Shown piece by piece: positions 1 through 12,134 of a stretch of 64,000 nt of DNA. The notes below the pieces were generated by a model that made no database searches, was not told the origin of the DNA, and worked only from the letters and a program-made list of their open reading frames with translations. The position numbers and the translations under genes are program-made. The stretch is from assembly GCA_015680685.1 (NCBI GenBank), contig MNCI01025588.1:212286-276285 (forward strand), written 5' to 3'. The stretch comes from Gnetum montanum. Its lineage: Eukaryota; Streptophyta; Gnetopsida; Gnetales; Gnetaceae. Within the stretch, counting starts at the first letter, position 1; each line of letters begins with the position of its first letter.

Positions 1-182
1 AAGTTATATCAGGGCCAATTCTGTCTTCATCTTCTCTGCACTTTGTCAACAGCGTTTTCATCTTCCGTCTTTGGAGTAAATCGCGTTTCGTCCGAAAATC
101 ATTTTCCGTTGAGCCGCGTTCGTTTCTGAAAATCATTTTATGCTCCGCTACTGTCTTCCTTGTCCTCCGCCTCCCTCAAGTC

Positions 183-764
183 GTGTGCCACCTACGCATT
201 CCACAGCCAAATCTGTTCAACCCTTGGCCAGATCTGCCCGATTTATGCAACCCGCGGCCAGATCTGCGCAACCCGTGGCCAGATCTAGCCATGGCTGAAG
301 CCATGGTCGTGCGCATGACAGAGGCCACTCCCTATTTTCAGATGCTATCTCATCCGCTCATCGCTCGTCATCTGTCCTCCGCCGACATGCAGCACTCCCC
401 TTCTGTTTCTGCCTCCCGCGCGACGGCCAGCGACGGCGCACAAACAGACGTGCAAGCCAACATCAACCGTGGCAAAGGGCAAGTCAGCTCCAGCAGCAGC
501 GGTGCTCGTGGTAGTAGCAGTAGCGGTCAAAGGATGATCTTCAGCGCTGGTGCCCATCAGCAAGGGTTTCAGGCTTCCAATCCAGGTTTTCTGGGTTCTG
601 CTTATGTTGCCAACAACTGCGTGAGTGAGGGTTTTGGCATTTTTCCCTGGATGTAGCAAGCACGGATGAACCCCAACGATTACACCATCGTAACCATTCT
701 CAAAGGCTGTGCCAAAATTAGGAGCCTGCAAAAGGACGTAGAACTAAAATATTTGTATTTTTGA
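183..764 (+). pseudogene. broken ORF with a PPR-like tail
   Basis: An open frame of 157 codons ends in TAG at 654-656, and the same frame continues to a TGA at 762-764. The stretch just after the TAG contains MNPNDYTIVTILKGCAKIR, which matches the helix pattern of a plant pentatricopeptide repeat (pattern hxPNxxTxxxhLxxCAxhxxL). PPR proteins bind organellar RNA. Only one motif is visible; a functional PPR protein has many. The upstream part is serine-rich (SSSSSGARGSSSS) and low in complexity, and I do not recognise it. GC and CpG content are higher than in the decayed DNA that follows, so this may be the edge of a genic island or a captured gene fragment. The PPR call rests on about 25 residues. 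Confidence 0.4.
218..286 (+). repeat. three-copy short tandem repeat
   Basis: The motif CAACCCNNGGCCAGATCT occurs three times (starting near 218, 248 and 269) inside the broken ORF. It gives the protein a repeated N-P-W/R-P-D-L pattern. It probably arose by slippage and shows no other sign of function. Confidence 0.8.
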
Positions 765-1560
765 AATATTTTCCGGAATGGTATTCCAATGCTTCCACTG
801 AAATCCATTTGAGCATCGGCAACGGATTTTTGCTAATATCTAGAATATCCAAAGCCAGTTTTTTGCCCCAAAATCACACCCAATAACAATCTTATCATCT
901 CATTCAAACTTTGATTTAGAACCACACCACATAATCCTAACAACCAGGCAATTGAACTTTGATATGTATTAGGTGGATACATACCTTACCAGATGAGCCA
1001 ACATCTTTTGAATACATAATGTTAGAAGCATGACTTGACTTTTGTAATTTATTGAAAATGAAGCGAGAGGCTTACCAAAATAAAACCCATGAGTTTTAGT
1101 TTTCAAATCAAGAGTCTTACTGTTCCATGGAATGGCCAAATGTGCCAACAAAGGCCCCAACAAAAGCATTTGTAATAACAATATTATAGTAAAATCCTTT
1201 GATGATAATTTTGGACACACAAAAATTCATAGAAATTAAGGTAGCCCAATTTAATGCTTGGAAGAAACTCATTAACTCCTTCTATCTATGCTTTGGAAAA
1301 GAACGAGTACACTCAAAAATGATAGAAACAATTCGAGTTACCTCAAACCAGTGCTAGGCAATGAGGATTGTAGATATTTGCAGTGTTGGTGGAAGCTTTC
1401 TTTGACTTCTTACTATTCCTAGGTGGTGACCTTGATGTTCCAACCTTCTTGTGGGAAATGGATGCATAGGCTGTTGTTGTTAATATGGTTGTGTCTCCTT
1501 GGTCATCTTGTGGAAAATGATTCAAAAAGAAGGGTTTGGATTTATATAATTGTGCTAGAC
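765..1560. other. no gene recognised
   Basis: AT-rich DNA with short open frames on the minus strand (969-1220, 1343-1525) that I cannot assign. The right part may be the degraded 3' end of the gag-only copia element that follows. Confidence 0.5.
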
Positions 1561-1789
1561 CAAAATTTTTAATGAAAAAGTAGAATTCTCTTCTATAAGA
1601 TAGACCTCTCCTTCATGCCTAAGACTACGAGTAAACATCTCTTTTGGAAATTAGATGTCTTTGTTGCATTGAAAGAAAACTTAGGTAGACATCTCCTTTC
1701 ATAAGTAGACATCTCCTTTTGAATGTAGATGTCTCATAAGAGACATATTTAGGGAGACATCTCATCAAGATGAGAATCCACAAGATGAG

Positions 1790-3713
1790 GTATAGGAATG
1801 TCTGCTAAGGTTTATAATCTCAAAAGATACTTACAATGAATTAAAAACTTACCTTTACTTGCCCTCCTTGTTGATGAAAAGATGATAGCACTTAAGAAAA
1901 TTAAGAAAGAGATTCCTTTGTTGAGGTATCTCTTCTTATATCAACTTCCTCTATTTCCAAGGACTACCTTCCTTTTAAAAGTTTCTAGAGAGGATCTTTT
2001 CATTGTCATTTTCTTTTCTTTTGATTCTCCATACCTTCTTAGCTTCTTTGTCCTTTTGAGTTGTCCTTATATTCTTGTTGTCTTGCAAGATTTTCTATCT
2101 AGGTGCATTTGGGAAAGACTAAGGAGTTTTATGATACAACTACGTTCTCATATGATAAAACTTTAAATTTCAATTCCATTTATTGTAGCTAAATCTATCA
2201 TAGTAATAACATTTAACCTTTCTATTATTATTAGAGTAATTAAACCTTGGAGCTGTTCATGGTTGAAATGTGATATTTGTTGATACTTTAATCATTGGAG
2301 AAGCCTTTTGTTTAGATGAAGTTTTTGTAGATGCTTCTTCTTGTCAGCAACATCCTAGTTTACTTTTATCATGTGGACTTCTTCCTTGTCCATGAACCAT
2401 TCAAATTCCTTTGAATAGACTTTGATTTACAAGTTTGACATCTACAAATTCTTCCTTAATTTGATCATAAGACTTGGTTAGCTCTTTATTCTTAGCCCTA
2501 AGGTCTGAGATTTCTTTTGTGAGATTAGAAATTATTCTATTAATGAAGAAATATCTTGATCCTTGGTTTTTATTTTCTTAGTCAACTTACAGAATAGGTC
2601 ATACCTCTCTTATTCTCAGATTGATAATCATTTAAGATGCCAACATCATCATTTGTGAGAGTCATACAGATGAGGTGTGAATATTGTGCATCATCTTCCA
2701 CCTCTTCTTCACTTTATTCTACATCATCCCAACTTGTGTAGAAATTGGTCTTTTTCATATCCACATCATTTCTATCTTTCCATTGCAACCTACCATTACT
2801 AGGACATTTGGAGGCCACATGGCCTCTTCCACCACAAATCCAACATTCTATTGAAAAAGATTCTAAATTAGAGTTTGATGAATACTTATCTTTAACCTTG
2901 TACTTGGTGTTGGATTGGCTATATCCTTGTTGATAAAGGTTCTTACCTCTTTTTCTTACCAGTAGTCGTTGGACTCTTCTTGAAAGATGAGCTATCTCCT
3001 CTTCACTACTCATGTCTTGCTCAATAGGTGGTTCCTTTTCTTTGGAGGATGAATTTAGAGAAATGGGATTTTCTTTTATTACCCCTTCACTTATGAGATT
3101 CATTTCATAAGCAATAAGGGCACTTTGAAGTTCTTTGCATTTTAAGACAAAAAAGTTGCTAATTTCTTCCATTGCTGTAACCTTAGGTCTAAACTTAGGT
3201 TGGAGTGTTTGAATCATTTTTATTATCACATCACTCTCAAGTAGATCCTTGTTGGCACCCCCAATTGCTAAAACTAAAGCATTAGTCCTAGAAAAATAAT
3301 CTTTTATCTTTTCACCTTCTTTGATTCTAAGTTTTTCATATTCACTCTACAAAACCAAAAGTTTAGATTGTTTAACTATGGATGTGCCATCATAGGTAGC
3401 TTCTAATGTTTCCCAAATTTATTTAGTAGTTCTACATCCAATTGTTCTATTAAATTTATATTAATTTAATGCATAATATAAACAATTTTTTTGCTTTGGA
3501 ATCATACATAAACTTATCTCTTTCTTCCGATGTCTACTTGCTCTGTGAATTGAGGGCCTTTGTTGCACTATTAACTAGTGGTGTGTGTCCTTTAAGAATG
3601 GACTCCCAAACCTCAAACTTCATTGATTCAAAGAAGCCCTACATCCTTGCCTTCTAGTAGGCAAAATTGAATCCATCAAACATAGGTGGCTTGGTGTGTG
3701 ACATTCCCTCCAT
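1790..3713 (-). pseudogene. gag: copia-type gag, broken
   Basis: Gag forms the particle that packages retrotransposon RNA. The start codon is at 3713 on the minus strand. The longest open piece (3229-2714) has a CCHC zinc knuckle CWICGGRGHVASKC (C-x2-C-x4-H-x4-C), which binds RNA. Upstream of it are the usual N-terminal copia gag features (a phrase like MFDGFNFAYW, then a helical region) broken by stops. A second knuckle near 2190 has lost most of its ligands. Many stops and frameshifts make it a pseudogene. It aligns with the gag at 27079-28923 along its whole length. Confidence 0.75.
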
Positions 3714-3753
3714 AGTTCATTCTTGAATGTTGATGTTGAATGCAAGAGTACTA

Positions 3754-3764
3754 GGCTCTGATAC
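3754..3764 (-). other. primer-binding site (initiator tRNA-Met type)
   Basis: Read on the minus strand this is GTATCAGAGCC, the core of the standard plant copia primer site (TGGTATCAGAGC) complementary to the 3' end of initiator tRNA-Met. It lies between the LTR-like region and gag, as expected. Confidence 0.7.
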
Positions 3765-3770
3765 TCATTG

Positions 3771-4886
3771 AGGATCGAGAATTTAAAAGGAGGGATGAAT
3801 AAGTTCCTCAAATTACAAGCAACAAATATTATACAAAACACAAGAATTACATGGTTTCCCAACTTGGATACTTCACACTCAGAGGAAGATTCCTTGCACA
3901 CCTCTAAACTTTATTTCTTTCAAAATGTGGTTTAGAGGACATCACAACCTTTATAAAGTTTGAGCTTTGCTAAGGAGAGTTTCATTGCTACAACAACTCT
4001 CAATACCATAAGATTCCAACAAGCTCAAGAGTGATTTAAAGGATCCCATAACCTATACAAAATAGAGCTATGCTTTAGAGTATTTTGATGTAGAAAAACA
4101 ACTCAATCCCTTAGGATCTCAACAAGCTCTAAATGGATGCCTTCTTGTAAGAAGCACATCATCCCCTTAGGGAAGCAAGAAAAAAAAAAGAAATTACAAG
4201 GATAGAGTGTAACTCAATTTACAAATTCCTTGTACAATGAAGTACAATTCCACAACCAATCAAAAAAATGATGTGACAATCCAAGTACACAAGTACAATA
4301 GTATGAGATAGACAATGATATCTTTAATGTTGACAATGCTTTCATAATCTCAAAGAGTTTAAATTCTTCTTTTAGCCTTGAAGTTTCCAAAAACACATTG
4401 AAATTTGTGCAATAGCTAGTGTAAATGTCTCCTTAGAGATTGGAATGTCTCTCTAAATTCAGCTTCAACTTTGGGGAGATGTCTCCTTTCAAAATGGAAC
4501 GTCTTTGGGGAAACATATTCTTTCCAAAGGAGATATATTTTGTTTTTGGGAGATGTCTTTTGTTTTTGGGAGATGTCTTCATGTGATTGACTTTCTCTTA
4601 GTCAAGAAATCTTCTATTCCTTGGAAACATCTTCTTAACTTTTGAGCTTTGGTTCCTAAGGCTTTCTCTTGTTGATTTAGCTTCCCCTCAATCCCTGGAG
4701 CATCTTCATTTAGCTTGTAGTCTTTGTACTTATCCATGCTCTTATTTTTTCTATGATGTGCCATGGTTCCTTTAGTCTATGTTCATTATGTGGAGCTCTT
4801 GTTCATGATCTATAAGCACAACATCCACAACAAACATTCCTTTTCCTCCATTTTCCTTAAGGTTTTAACATACTGAAAGGTCAACA
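3771..4886 (-). repeat. 5' LTR-like region of copia copy 1
   Basis: It runs from TGTTGACC at 4886 to just before the primer site. It is similar to 26005-27022 on the plus strand, including a run of AGACATCTCC-type motifs (4430-4580) and a stretch ending in a phrase like AAGTTGGGAAACCATG shared by both copies. Confidence 0.55.
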
Positions 4887-4889
4887 TCT

Positions 4890-5240
4890 ATGTTTGAATT
4901 GACTACTAGGTTTTCTCCATTTTTGTTCTCATTCCTCCATTCCATTGACATCATTGATAAGAATGAGCAAAATGATATGTATCCATGAAAAGTTTTGGCC
5001 TAAAATATCCCACCATCAGAATTTCAATGGTTGTTCTTCTTCCAGCATAATGGTCAGCATAAGTTCCCTTGTAAATATCTTAGAGAACTTGGAGTTAATC
5101 TTTATTTGGTAGATACCATCGTGCAAAGCTATTTGCACAAATTTTATAGATGTTATCCCCTATTTACATGTAATTTTTAATTGGGTGAAGAAACCATTTT
5201 ATCTTCTTATGGTTCCATTTCGCTGAAGTCTCCTAAGGGA
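4890..5240 (-). pseudogene. integrase N-terminus, truncated
   Basis: Broken frames near 5100-4960 read ADHYAGRRTTIEILMVGYF, which resembles the H-H-C-C zinc domain at the start of gypsy integrases (HxxGHxxxxKTxxKIxxxGYYWP pattern). The catalytic core is absent because the sequence switches to the copia element at 4886. Confidence 0.5.
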
Positions 5241-5429
5241 GTAAGTAGAAGAAGAATTTATCATACCAATTTATAATTCTAGGTAATGTTGTGACTTTAG
5301 CTACGTTGGCAAAACACAACTCATCTAGAAGTTGGTTAGATAAAAATTATTTATTATCTTTGTTGTTCCATCTTAACTAAAACAAATGATTAACAACAAT
5401 ATTTTTAGTTTCCTTTTTGTCTATCATTG

Positions 5430-6620
5430 TTAAATCAAACTACTGTAAGATCATCAACCATGATATAATATGAGGGCTCACTGTTGGCTTATTCATGAGA
5501 AAGCAAATGACATTGTGATCAATGTGCAAGAAAATGAAATATCCAAGCACATAGTGCCTAAAAATTTCAAGAGCATATACCATTGTCATTAATTTTTTTG
5601 TTATTATTTTAATTAATTTATGCACTTGCAATATTTCTACTTGCACAATGGATGTAATATGGATGATTTTGATCATCTATTTATGTAGGTATTACTCCCA
5701 GTGGATAATTCCATGCATATATCATAATGTAAAATGGTTTAGACTAATTTGGTGCATGTAGAAGTGACATTTCTACTAGCTTTTATTTCAAGATCTAGAA
5801 GGCTCCTTCACATTCCTTAGTCCATTCAAATGCTACATCCTTCTTAGTAAGCTTTAATAGTAGTTTGGTGATCTTGAAAATTTTTTTAATAAAGCACCTA
5901 TATGAATTTATTTGTCCAAGAAGTGACCTCACATCTTTGACTACTGGAGGTTCTCTAGTGATCCCTTGAATGACCCTTATCTTTTTCAAGTCCAACTTAA
6001 TTCCTTCTAGTAAAATTCAATTCCTTAAGAAAATGGCCTCTAGACCATCAAATGGCTCTTTTACCAATTGAGCCTTAAATTAGTCTCCACACAAAATTTT
6101 AGTATCTATTTAAGATGATTTAGTGCTTGTTGGAAATTAGCACCATAAGTAGAAAAGTCATCCATGAAAACTTCCACACCATTGCCAATTTGTTGCTAAA
6201 AGATGCTACAGACAAGCCTTTGAAAAGTTTCTAAGGCATTACACAAGCCAAAGGACATATTTTTATATGTAAATGTCCCCTAGGGAATTGTAGATGTTGT
6301 TTTGGTTTGATCTTCAAGTGCAATATAAATTTGGTTATAGCCACTACATCCATCAAAGAAACTATAATACTTGTGACCTGCTATAGTGTCCAACACCTAA
6401 TCCACAAATGGCAAAGTAAAATAATCCTTCAAAGTAGCCATGTTTGGCAATTTGAAGTTTATATAGACCCTCCATTTCCCTTCTTTCTTTGGTATAATGA
6501 CAAGTGAGGTTGCCCATTTACTATCCGATACAAGATAGATGAACCTAGTCTTCAAGAGCTTTTCTAACTCTTTTTTAATAACCTCCTTCAATTTTAGGTT
6601 CAACCTACTCTGTGATTACC
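5430..6620 (-). pseudogene. gypsy reverse transcriptase and RNase H, broken
   Basis: RT copies element RNA into DNA and RNase H removes the RNA strand. Starting at 6603 is the RT entry motif (KLLKTRFIYLVSDSKW, then VVIPKKxGKWRVYINFK). Near 6150 is FMDDFSTYG, the form of the catalytic Y/F-x-D-D motif found in some plant gypsy elements. From 5995 comes the connection region (VRSLLGQINSYRCFIKKIFK), and from 5676 the RNase H part (MVYALEIFRHYVLGYF, then HIDHNVICFLMNKP). Several stops and frame changes separate these pieces. Confidence 0.8.
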
Positions 6621-7059
6621 TTTTGGGCTTGATAGCAGTATCTATGTAGGTTTGATGATGGCATATATGTGGATCTATCCTTGAGATTTCATCATATGAT
6701 CGTATAGAGAATGTTAATCATTTGTTCACTACTCTCAGTAGCTTCTCCTTCTATTCTTTGGTGAGATGGGTGTTAATTATTATTGGTCTTTCATTGTTTA
6801 GGAATACATATTCTAATGGATCTAGTAATATTTTTAGCTTCAAAGGTTTTAGCTCTAAGATTTTGAAAGTTTTTAACTCTCCTTAATTTGCGTCTAACTA
6901 TCATTGATTTCTTGAGTTTGAGCACTGGTTCTTGATTTGCTCCATTTCGTCCATTTTATCTATGTATGCACTTGTAAGGATTTATGTTGGTTCCATGAAC
7001 ATGATGAAATTGGAAATAGTTTTGGTTGTCAACCACTGGTGGCCTTCTTATTTTATGGT

Positions 7060-7620
7060 TGTTTCATATAGGAATTTCTAAACATTAGTAGATTTGACAT
7101 ACATTTTGTAGGATGTGATATGTGAGCTCTTTATTGCCCATATTATTTGCATGACATTGCATCCTGTATCACTATATGTAATGCATGGAACTCTCTTCTT
7201 TTCTATTTTTTCAAATTCATTTTCCATAAATATTTCCAAGAAAAGATCTTTGATTTCCATTTTAGTATTAATTGTACATAGTCAAGCTCTTTCCATAATG
7301 ATTGAAAAGTCTTCTTTGTAGTTTTCCACATGAATTACCAAGAAATTTGTTGGATATGATCATTTATTAATGGTTGTTACAATATCATATACCAACCCTA
7401 ATGGAATAGCGATGGATTAGTTTATAAGTTCCAACCTAATATTAGAATTTTCAAGTGGAGGTATGTTCCATGTCTTATACATCTTTTGGTAGATCAAGTT
7501 TATACTAGAACTTCAATTTAATAGGGCCTTGCATGGATCATTTCTTGTAATTTTGCATGAATTAGTTCTTTTCCTAGAAAGGTATCCTACCTTAATCTAA
7601 TTTGTCACAACATGTGTTAA
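7060..7620 (-). pseudogene. gypsy aspartic protease, broken
   Basis: Minus-strand frames include a decayed active-site region of the form ALLNxSSSINLIYQKMY, which matches plant gypsy proteases (A-L-x-D-x-G-S-S-x-N-h-h). The catalytic Asp is replaced by Asn. The open piece 7260-7078 would be the C-terminal part. The call depends on its position between gag and RT. Confidence 0.45.
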
Positions 7621-7999
7621 CATAATAGTTTAAATATTTTGGTACTTTTGGTTTGAAGATGGCTTAATAGAAGATTCTTAGGTAGTGTTGGAGGGTTTCA
7701 TGGCCATGGGTGCCTATGAGGATTTTGACAAACTGTTAGGTTGGAAGAATGCTATGCTCCAAGGCTTACATTTGGACCCCCTTGAATGATAATCTATTTA
7801 CATATTCATGGCTCTCATGGCATTTTGTTGTTGAGGATACAAAGGTGTTTCATCTTGAATGGGCATTGTAGGTAACAAAGGAGTGAAGTAATGATGTGCA
7901 TGATGTTAAGGATGGTGAGGAGTTTATGAAGAAGGATATTTATGACATGGAGTAGTAATTCTATGATATTCAAGAGGATAGTAATGATAGGAAGATGTG

Positions 8000-10130
8000 T
8001 GGGTAGTGGAATTGCTTGATGATACTAGTTATTGAACATAATACCCATAAGGATCTAGTTGGTGGTAAGAATACTACTACCTTGATGGTAGCATCTCTCA
8101 CAATTATGGGTTATGTCATTGATGATAGTAATCTTGTAGTTGATGAAATATTTTACTTGGATAGTATTGTTGTTGGTGGAACTATTGTTGATAGTTATCT
8201 TGAGGATAAGGAAACCTCCTAGGAACTTGCCTTTTGATGAAATTTTGAGTTAAGACATAAATTCCATATTCTTGCAACTATGAAAAAATTTGGCAACATT
8301 CCTTTGGATGGTTATATTGGTAAATTTTACATCCTTCATAATCTAAATCAAAATTTACAACCTCTTCTATTATTACAACATTTTCTTTCTGATGGAGATA
8401 GTCCTTTCTTGTGTTCTTTTTTCTTCTCTTGTTCTTGCCTTTGTTTCCCTATTCTATTTTCTCCTCCACAATTTTAAGTGCTATTTGGAACTTTTCATTT
8501 AGAGAGTCCCATATCTTGTTCACCTTAGCTAAAATTCTAGTGATATATTTTTAGATTGACAAGGTATTTCTTTACATGACCTCCTCCAATGATGCTTCTT
8601 CCTTAGGATCATAGAGATGAAGCTCCTTTTTGTGAATGAAGGGATTCCTATTATACTTCTTTACACTTTCTCTCTTTTTCAACTCTTTTTCTTCTTTTGC
8701 TACTTGATCTATGAGCCTTTGGATCTGATGAGCCCTCATTTATTATAATATTTCATGGGTATAAACCCCAATAGTCTCCTTTTTTTTTGAGCCTATCTAT
8801 GATATGGAGGAATTATTTCTTTTGAGAGAAACCATGCCCTAGACATTGATTTAGCAGGGAATAGTACCTTCACAAGGCTACATCAAGGGATTCATGGTTA
8901 TCTTGTTTTCATTCTTATATCTTATTTTTCAAATTGGATACCCTATAATATATTTGAAATTTATCATTAAATAGTTCCAGCATCATATTTTATCTATGAA
9001 TGGATTTTGGCTTCATGACCTAGTACCAACTTTTAGCTTCCTTAATGAGTATCTTAGGGAATAACTTCAACTTGTACCATATTTTTAATGTTTTGCAAGA
9101 TGTAGGCATCATAGAAGGCTTGTAGGTGGTGTTGCAGATTAGCATTATAGCCTCCCTCAAACTTAGGGATATTGTTCATAGTAAGTTTTTTGATCCACCT
9201 ATCCCTCTTATGCCTAGTATGGATGTGAAATGCCTTCTTAATGTTGATCATGCTTCATGTAGCAAGCAATGGTTAATCATAGTTACCTTATTCATTGTGG
9301 CCCTTGTCATGGCCATGTCTCCTATGATGTGGCCTATTACACCTTCTTTCCTGATGATGTTCCTCTTCCTCTTGCTCCTATACATGTTTCCCTCTTCCAT
9401 CTCTACAATAGGGTCTCCTATCATCTCTACCTCATTGTTTATCATTCTCCCTTCATTCTTGATCATATTCTCCCTCGTCAAAACTAGATAATGAGAAAGA
9501 TTATGAGGATGGAAAGCTAGAATAGTTGTGTTGGCTTGCTCTCTTTCTTTGGTCACTTGGTTGTTCCTTCATTTGATAGTTGGAAGACCCTAGCCTTGAG
9601 GCCCCCTAGTTCTAGGTCTAGCTCTCCCCTTAACTTGGTTACTAGCCAAGGTTGAATGTAACCATTGTTGGATCATGTTGTTCTCTTTGAAGGGAGGTGG
9701 ACCTTGGCATTGGGATCTACCAAATGGATACTCTGTCTTTCTTCTTTAACTATAATGTTTATGTAATTGGTACTTTTTTTTTAAGGCTTCATGGTAGACC
9801 TTCATGAGTTTTTCTTTCATAAATTAGGCCTCTATAGATTGACAGTTCCTAGAGAGATGATTTGTCACTTGATAATTTGGTATTGTTGCCTCAAGTCCTA
9901 GCTTGTTCAATGCTATCATGAATATTGATGGGATAACATGGTTTGATGGTAATACAACATTATCCTCTAGGTCTCTCCATTGCAATTGTTTATCTTTGTG
10001 GAAATGAAAGTGAAGTTTGGATAGTATGGATTTGGATGAGTGTAGACCATCTTAAGTTGCTGAGGAACTTTTCCTAGGTTCTTCCGTGTCCTATCATTAG
10101 TAGGTGGAGAATCACCTGTATGAGAACAAG
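8000..10130 (-). pseudogene. gag: gypsy gag, broken
   Basis: Decayed gag between the LTR at 10286 and protease. Recognisable pieces are a segment near 9950 (LQWRDLEDNVVLP), an Arg/Asp/His-rich segment near 9400, and MNNIPKFEGGYNANLQHHLQ near 9180, a typical gag core opening. The gag fragment at 21870-22716 aligns with the first two pieces. No zinc knuckle could be confirmed. Confidence 0.55.
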
Positions 10131-10285
10131 TTAAATTTTAATTTTCTTTTAGAGTATGCCTTGAATAAAATATTATTATGTTTCTTAAAATAGTATGTTG
10201 TGTTCTTACAATGATCTTTGTATGATTTTAATTATCTACTACAGTTAGCATGTAACAAAGAAAGATTTGTTAACAATGATACTAA

Positions 10286-11113
10286 TGATGAGGGATAGGT
10301 ATTTCCTATGCCTAACCATATAAACCACAAGCATTCAAGGGTAATATAGCTGAATTATGTGAGATATTCTAGTCCTAAGTATTGTAGATAATTGATCGTA
10401 TGATTGTCATTTGTTCTCTTTCCCAATCATTACTTGTGTTAGCTTAGTGGGTATGGTTAAGTGAGATTGAGGCATGAGATGTTTATACTTTGATATTTTT
10501 TATCATTAAAATATTAAGATAGTAAAATGATTAAAATACTAAAATTTAACTATCCATCCATCTATGAGCATCCTAGGCTATCCTAAGTATGAAGCATCCA
10601 TTCGTACTTTCCATACCCCTCCTAGACCTATATTATCATTACTAGGTTTAATAAGTATCTACGACTGGGTGAACTAAGTATTTATTGCTAAGATTACCAA
10701 ATGTTCTAAGTGTTCATGCTTATGTTGTTAAATAATAAAATATTAGTTTCCTAACTACTAGAGAGTACAATAAATTTAAAGATAAAGTGCTGGGAAATAA
10801 ACTAAAATGCTAATCCAAGTGCTGCAATGGAAGGAATCAATGTCAATTTTATTATTGTTCATGAAGTGTATTTAGGTACAATACCACCTTAATAAAACTC
10901 CATTGAATAAATGAAAGTAAATTGCAAGAGCTTCACTACGAAAATGACAAAAGCTGCCATAAATATGGATGATGTGCACATTTATATAGGCTTGGATGGA
11001 ATTACATTGACACATGCATCAACGTATTTGAGGATATGTCGATGGGAATGCATTGATGCATTCTCATCAACATAATTGATAAAAATACTACTCATCAAAT
11101 ACTTGGTTCATCA
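10286..11113 (-). repeat. family-A LTR (copy A1), 5' LTR
   Basis: It begins TGATG (11113, minus strand), ends CATCA (10286), and is 828 bp. A TATA box (CCTATATAAAT type) lies on the minus strand near 10985. It sits immediately upstream of a gypsy gag in the right orientation, so it is the 5' LTR of that element. The sequence just inside (TTAGTATCATTG) is a weak match to an initiator-tRNA-Met primer site. Confidence 0.75.
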
Positions 11114-12134
11114 AGGTTTTTCTCTAGCACCCTATATTTTTGTTATTATTATAAACTTTATTTTACATAGTTTGCATTATGATTTGTGAAGGAATATCAT
11201 TAAGATAATTTCAATTGATGATCAAGGTACATAGTTTCTTAACATGCACTTTGCAAATGAATCTTTTTTTTATAATTAATAATTCTTTAAAATTGACGAA
11301 ACATAAAAAAGACAAGTTTTGTTGACACATATATATCAATGCAGCTTCATTGACATATCCCAGTTGATGTATCCTATGATGCATTGTTGTAGGTATGTCG
11401 ACATTGATGCATGAATTACCTATATAAATACATACACCCCTTACATTTATGGTACCTATTGGTCATAGCTTAATCAAACCATTAAAGTTTCTTCTTGTAA
11501 AAGTTAGAATATTTTTCCTCTAAGTACCCATAGTGTGGATTCAAGTGATTGTATGACATTTTATTTGAATGCATCCATACCTAGACACATTTGCATAAAC
11601 AAAAATAAAATTGAGATTTTTTTGTCCAATGCAGCACTTGAACTAGCATAACTTTACTTTACATGCAATTTAATTTCATGTTATTAAGCAATTAATATCA
11701 TAGTTTGTAACAACATGAGTACAACTACTTCAAGAATTTTATATTAATGCTTGGTAATCCGAACAGTGGGTACTTGATACGTCTAGTAGTATACACTTGA
11801 TAACTTAGCAACATTAATATACATTTAAGATATGTATAGAAAGTGGAAACAGATACTCTATGTTAGGTTATTTAATTAATGAAGTAGTTAATTAGTTAGT
11901 TAATTTTAAAATTAAATCTTTATTCATTTAATCATCTAGCAAGCAGGAGAAAAATAATAAAAAGCATAATGATAAATGTCTTATGCCTCAACCAAATTTA
12001 ACCATTTGCACAGATTAACACAAGTGTGGATTGGGAAGACAACTACTTACAACTATATAATTCACCATCTAAGAATATCGACCACTTAGGTAAATAAGTT
12101 TATGGAATTCAACTAAATTGCATGTGAATGCTTA

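Larger units (their letters stand above)
1560..4886 (-). mobile_element. gag-only copia-type LTR element, copy 1
   Basis: On the minus strand this holds, in order, an LTR-like 5' region (from 4886, beginning TGTTGACC), a primer-binding site matching initiator tRNA-Met, a copia-type gag, and a tail ending near a cluster of AGACATCTCC motifs. The copy at 26005-29240 has the same parts in the same order and is similar over most of its length. Neither copy has protease, integrase, RT or RNase H, although both continue for several hundred bases after gag. A 3' LTR was not recognised in either copy, so the 3' edge is uncertain. It abuts the truncated integrase of a gypsy element at 4887. Confidence 0.6.
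4887..11113 (-). mobile_element. Ty3/gypsy element, family A, 3'-truncated
   Basis: Reading leftwards from 11113: LTR (10286-11113), gag, protease, RT, RNase H, then the start of integrase, cut off at 4886 by the copia element. All coding parts are riddled with stops and frameshifts, so this is an old, dead copy. The domain order (RT before integrase) is that of Ty3/gypsy. RT has FMDDF, often seen in the Athila group, but decay makes the lineage uncertain. The same LTR family occurs four more times in the window. Confidence 0.75.

Noticed and set aside
780-860. Leucine-rich-repeat fragment on the minus strand (LALDILDISKNPLP)
   Set aside because: Only about a dozen suggestive residues in a short frame; no repeat of the pattern nearby.
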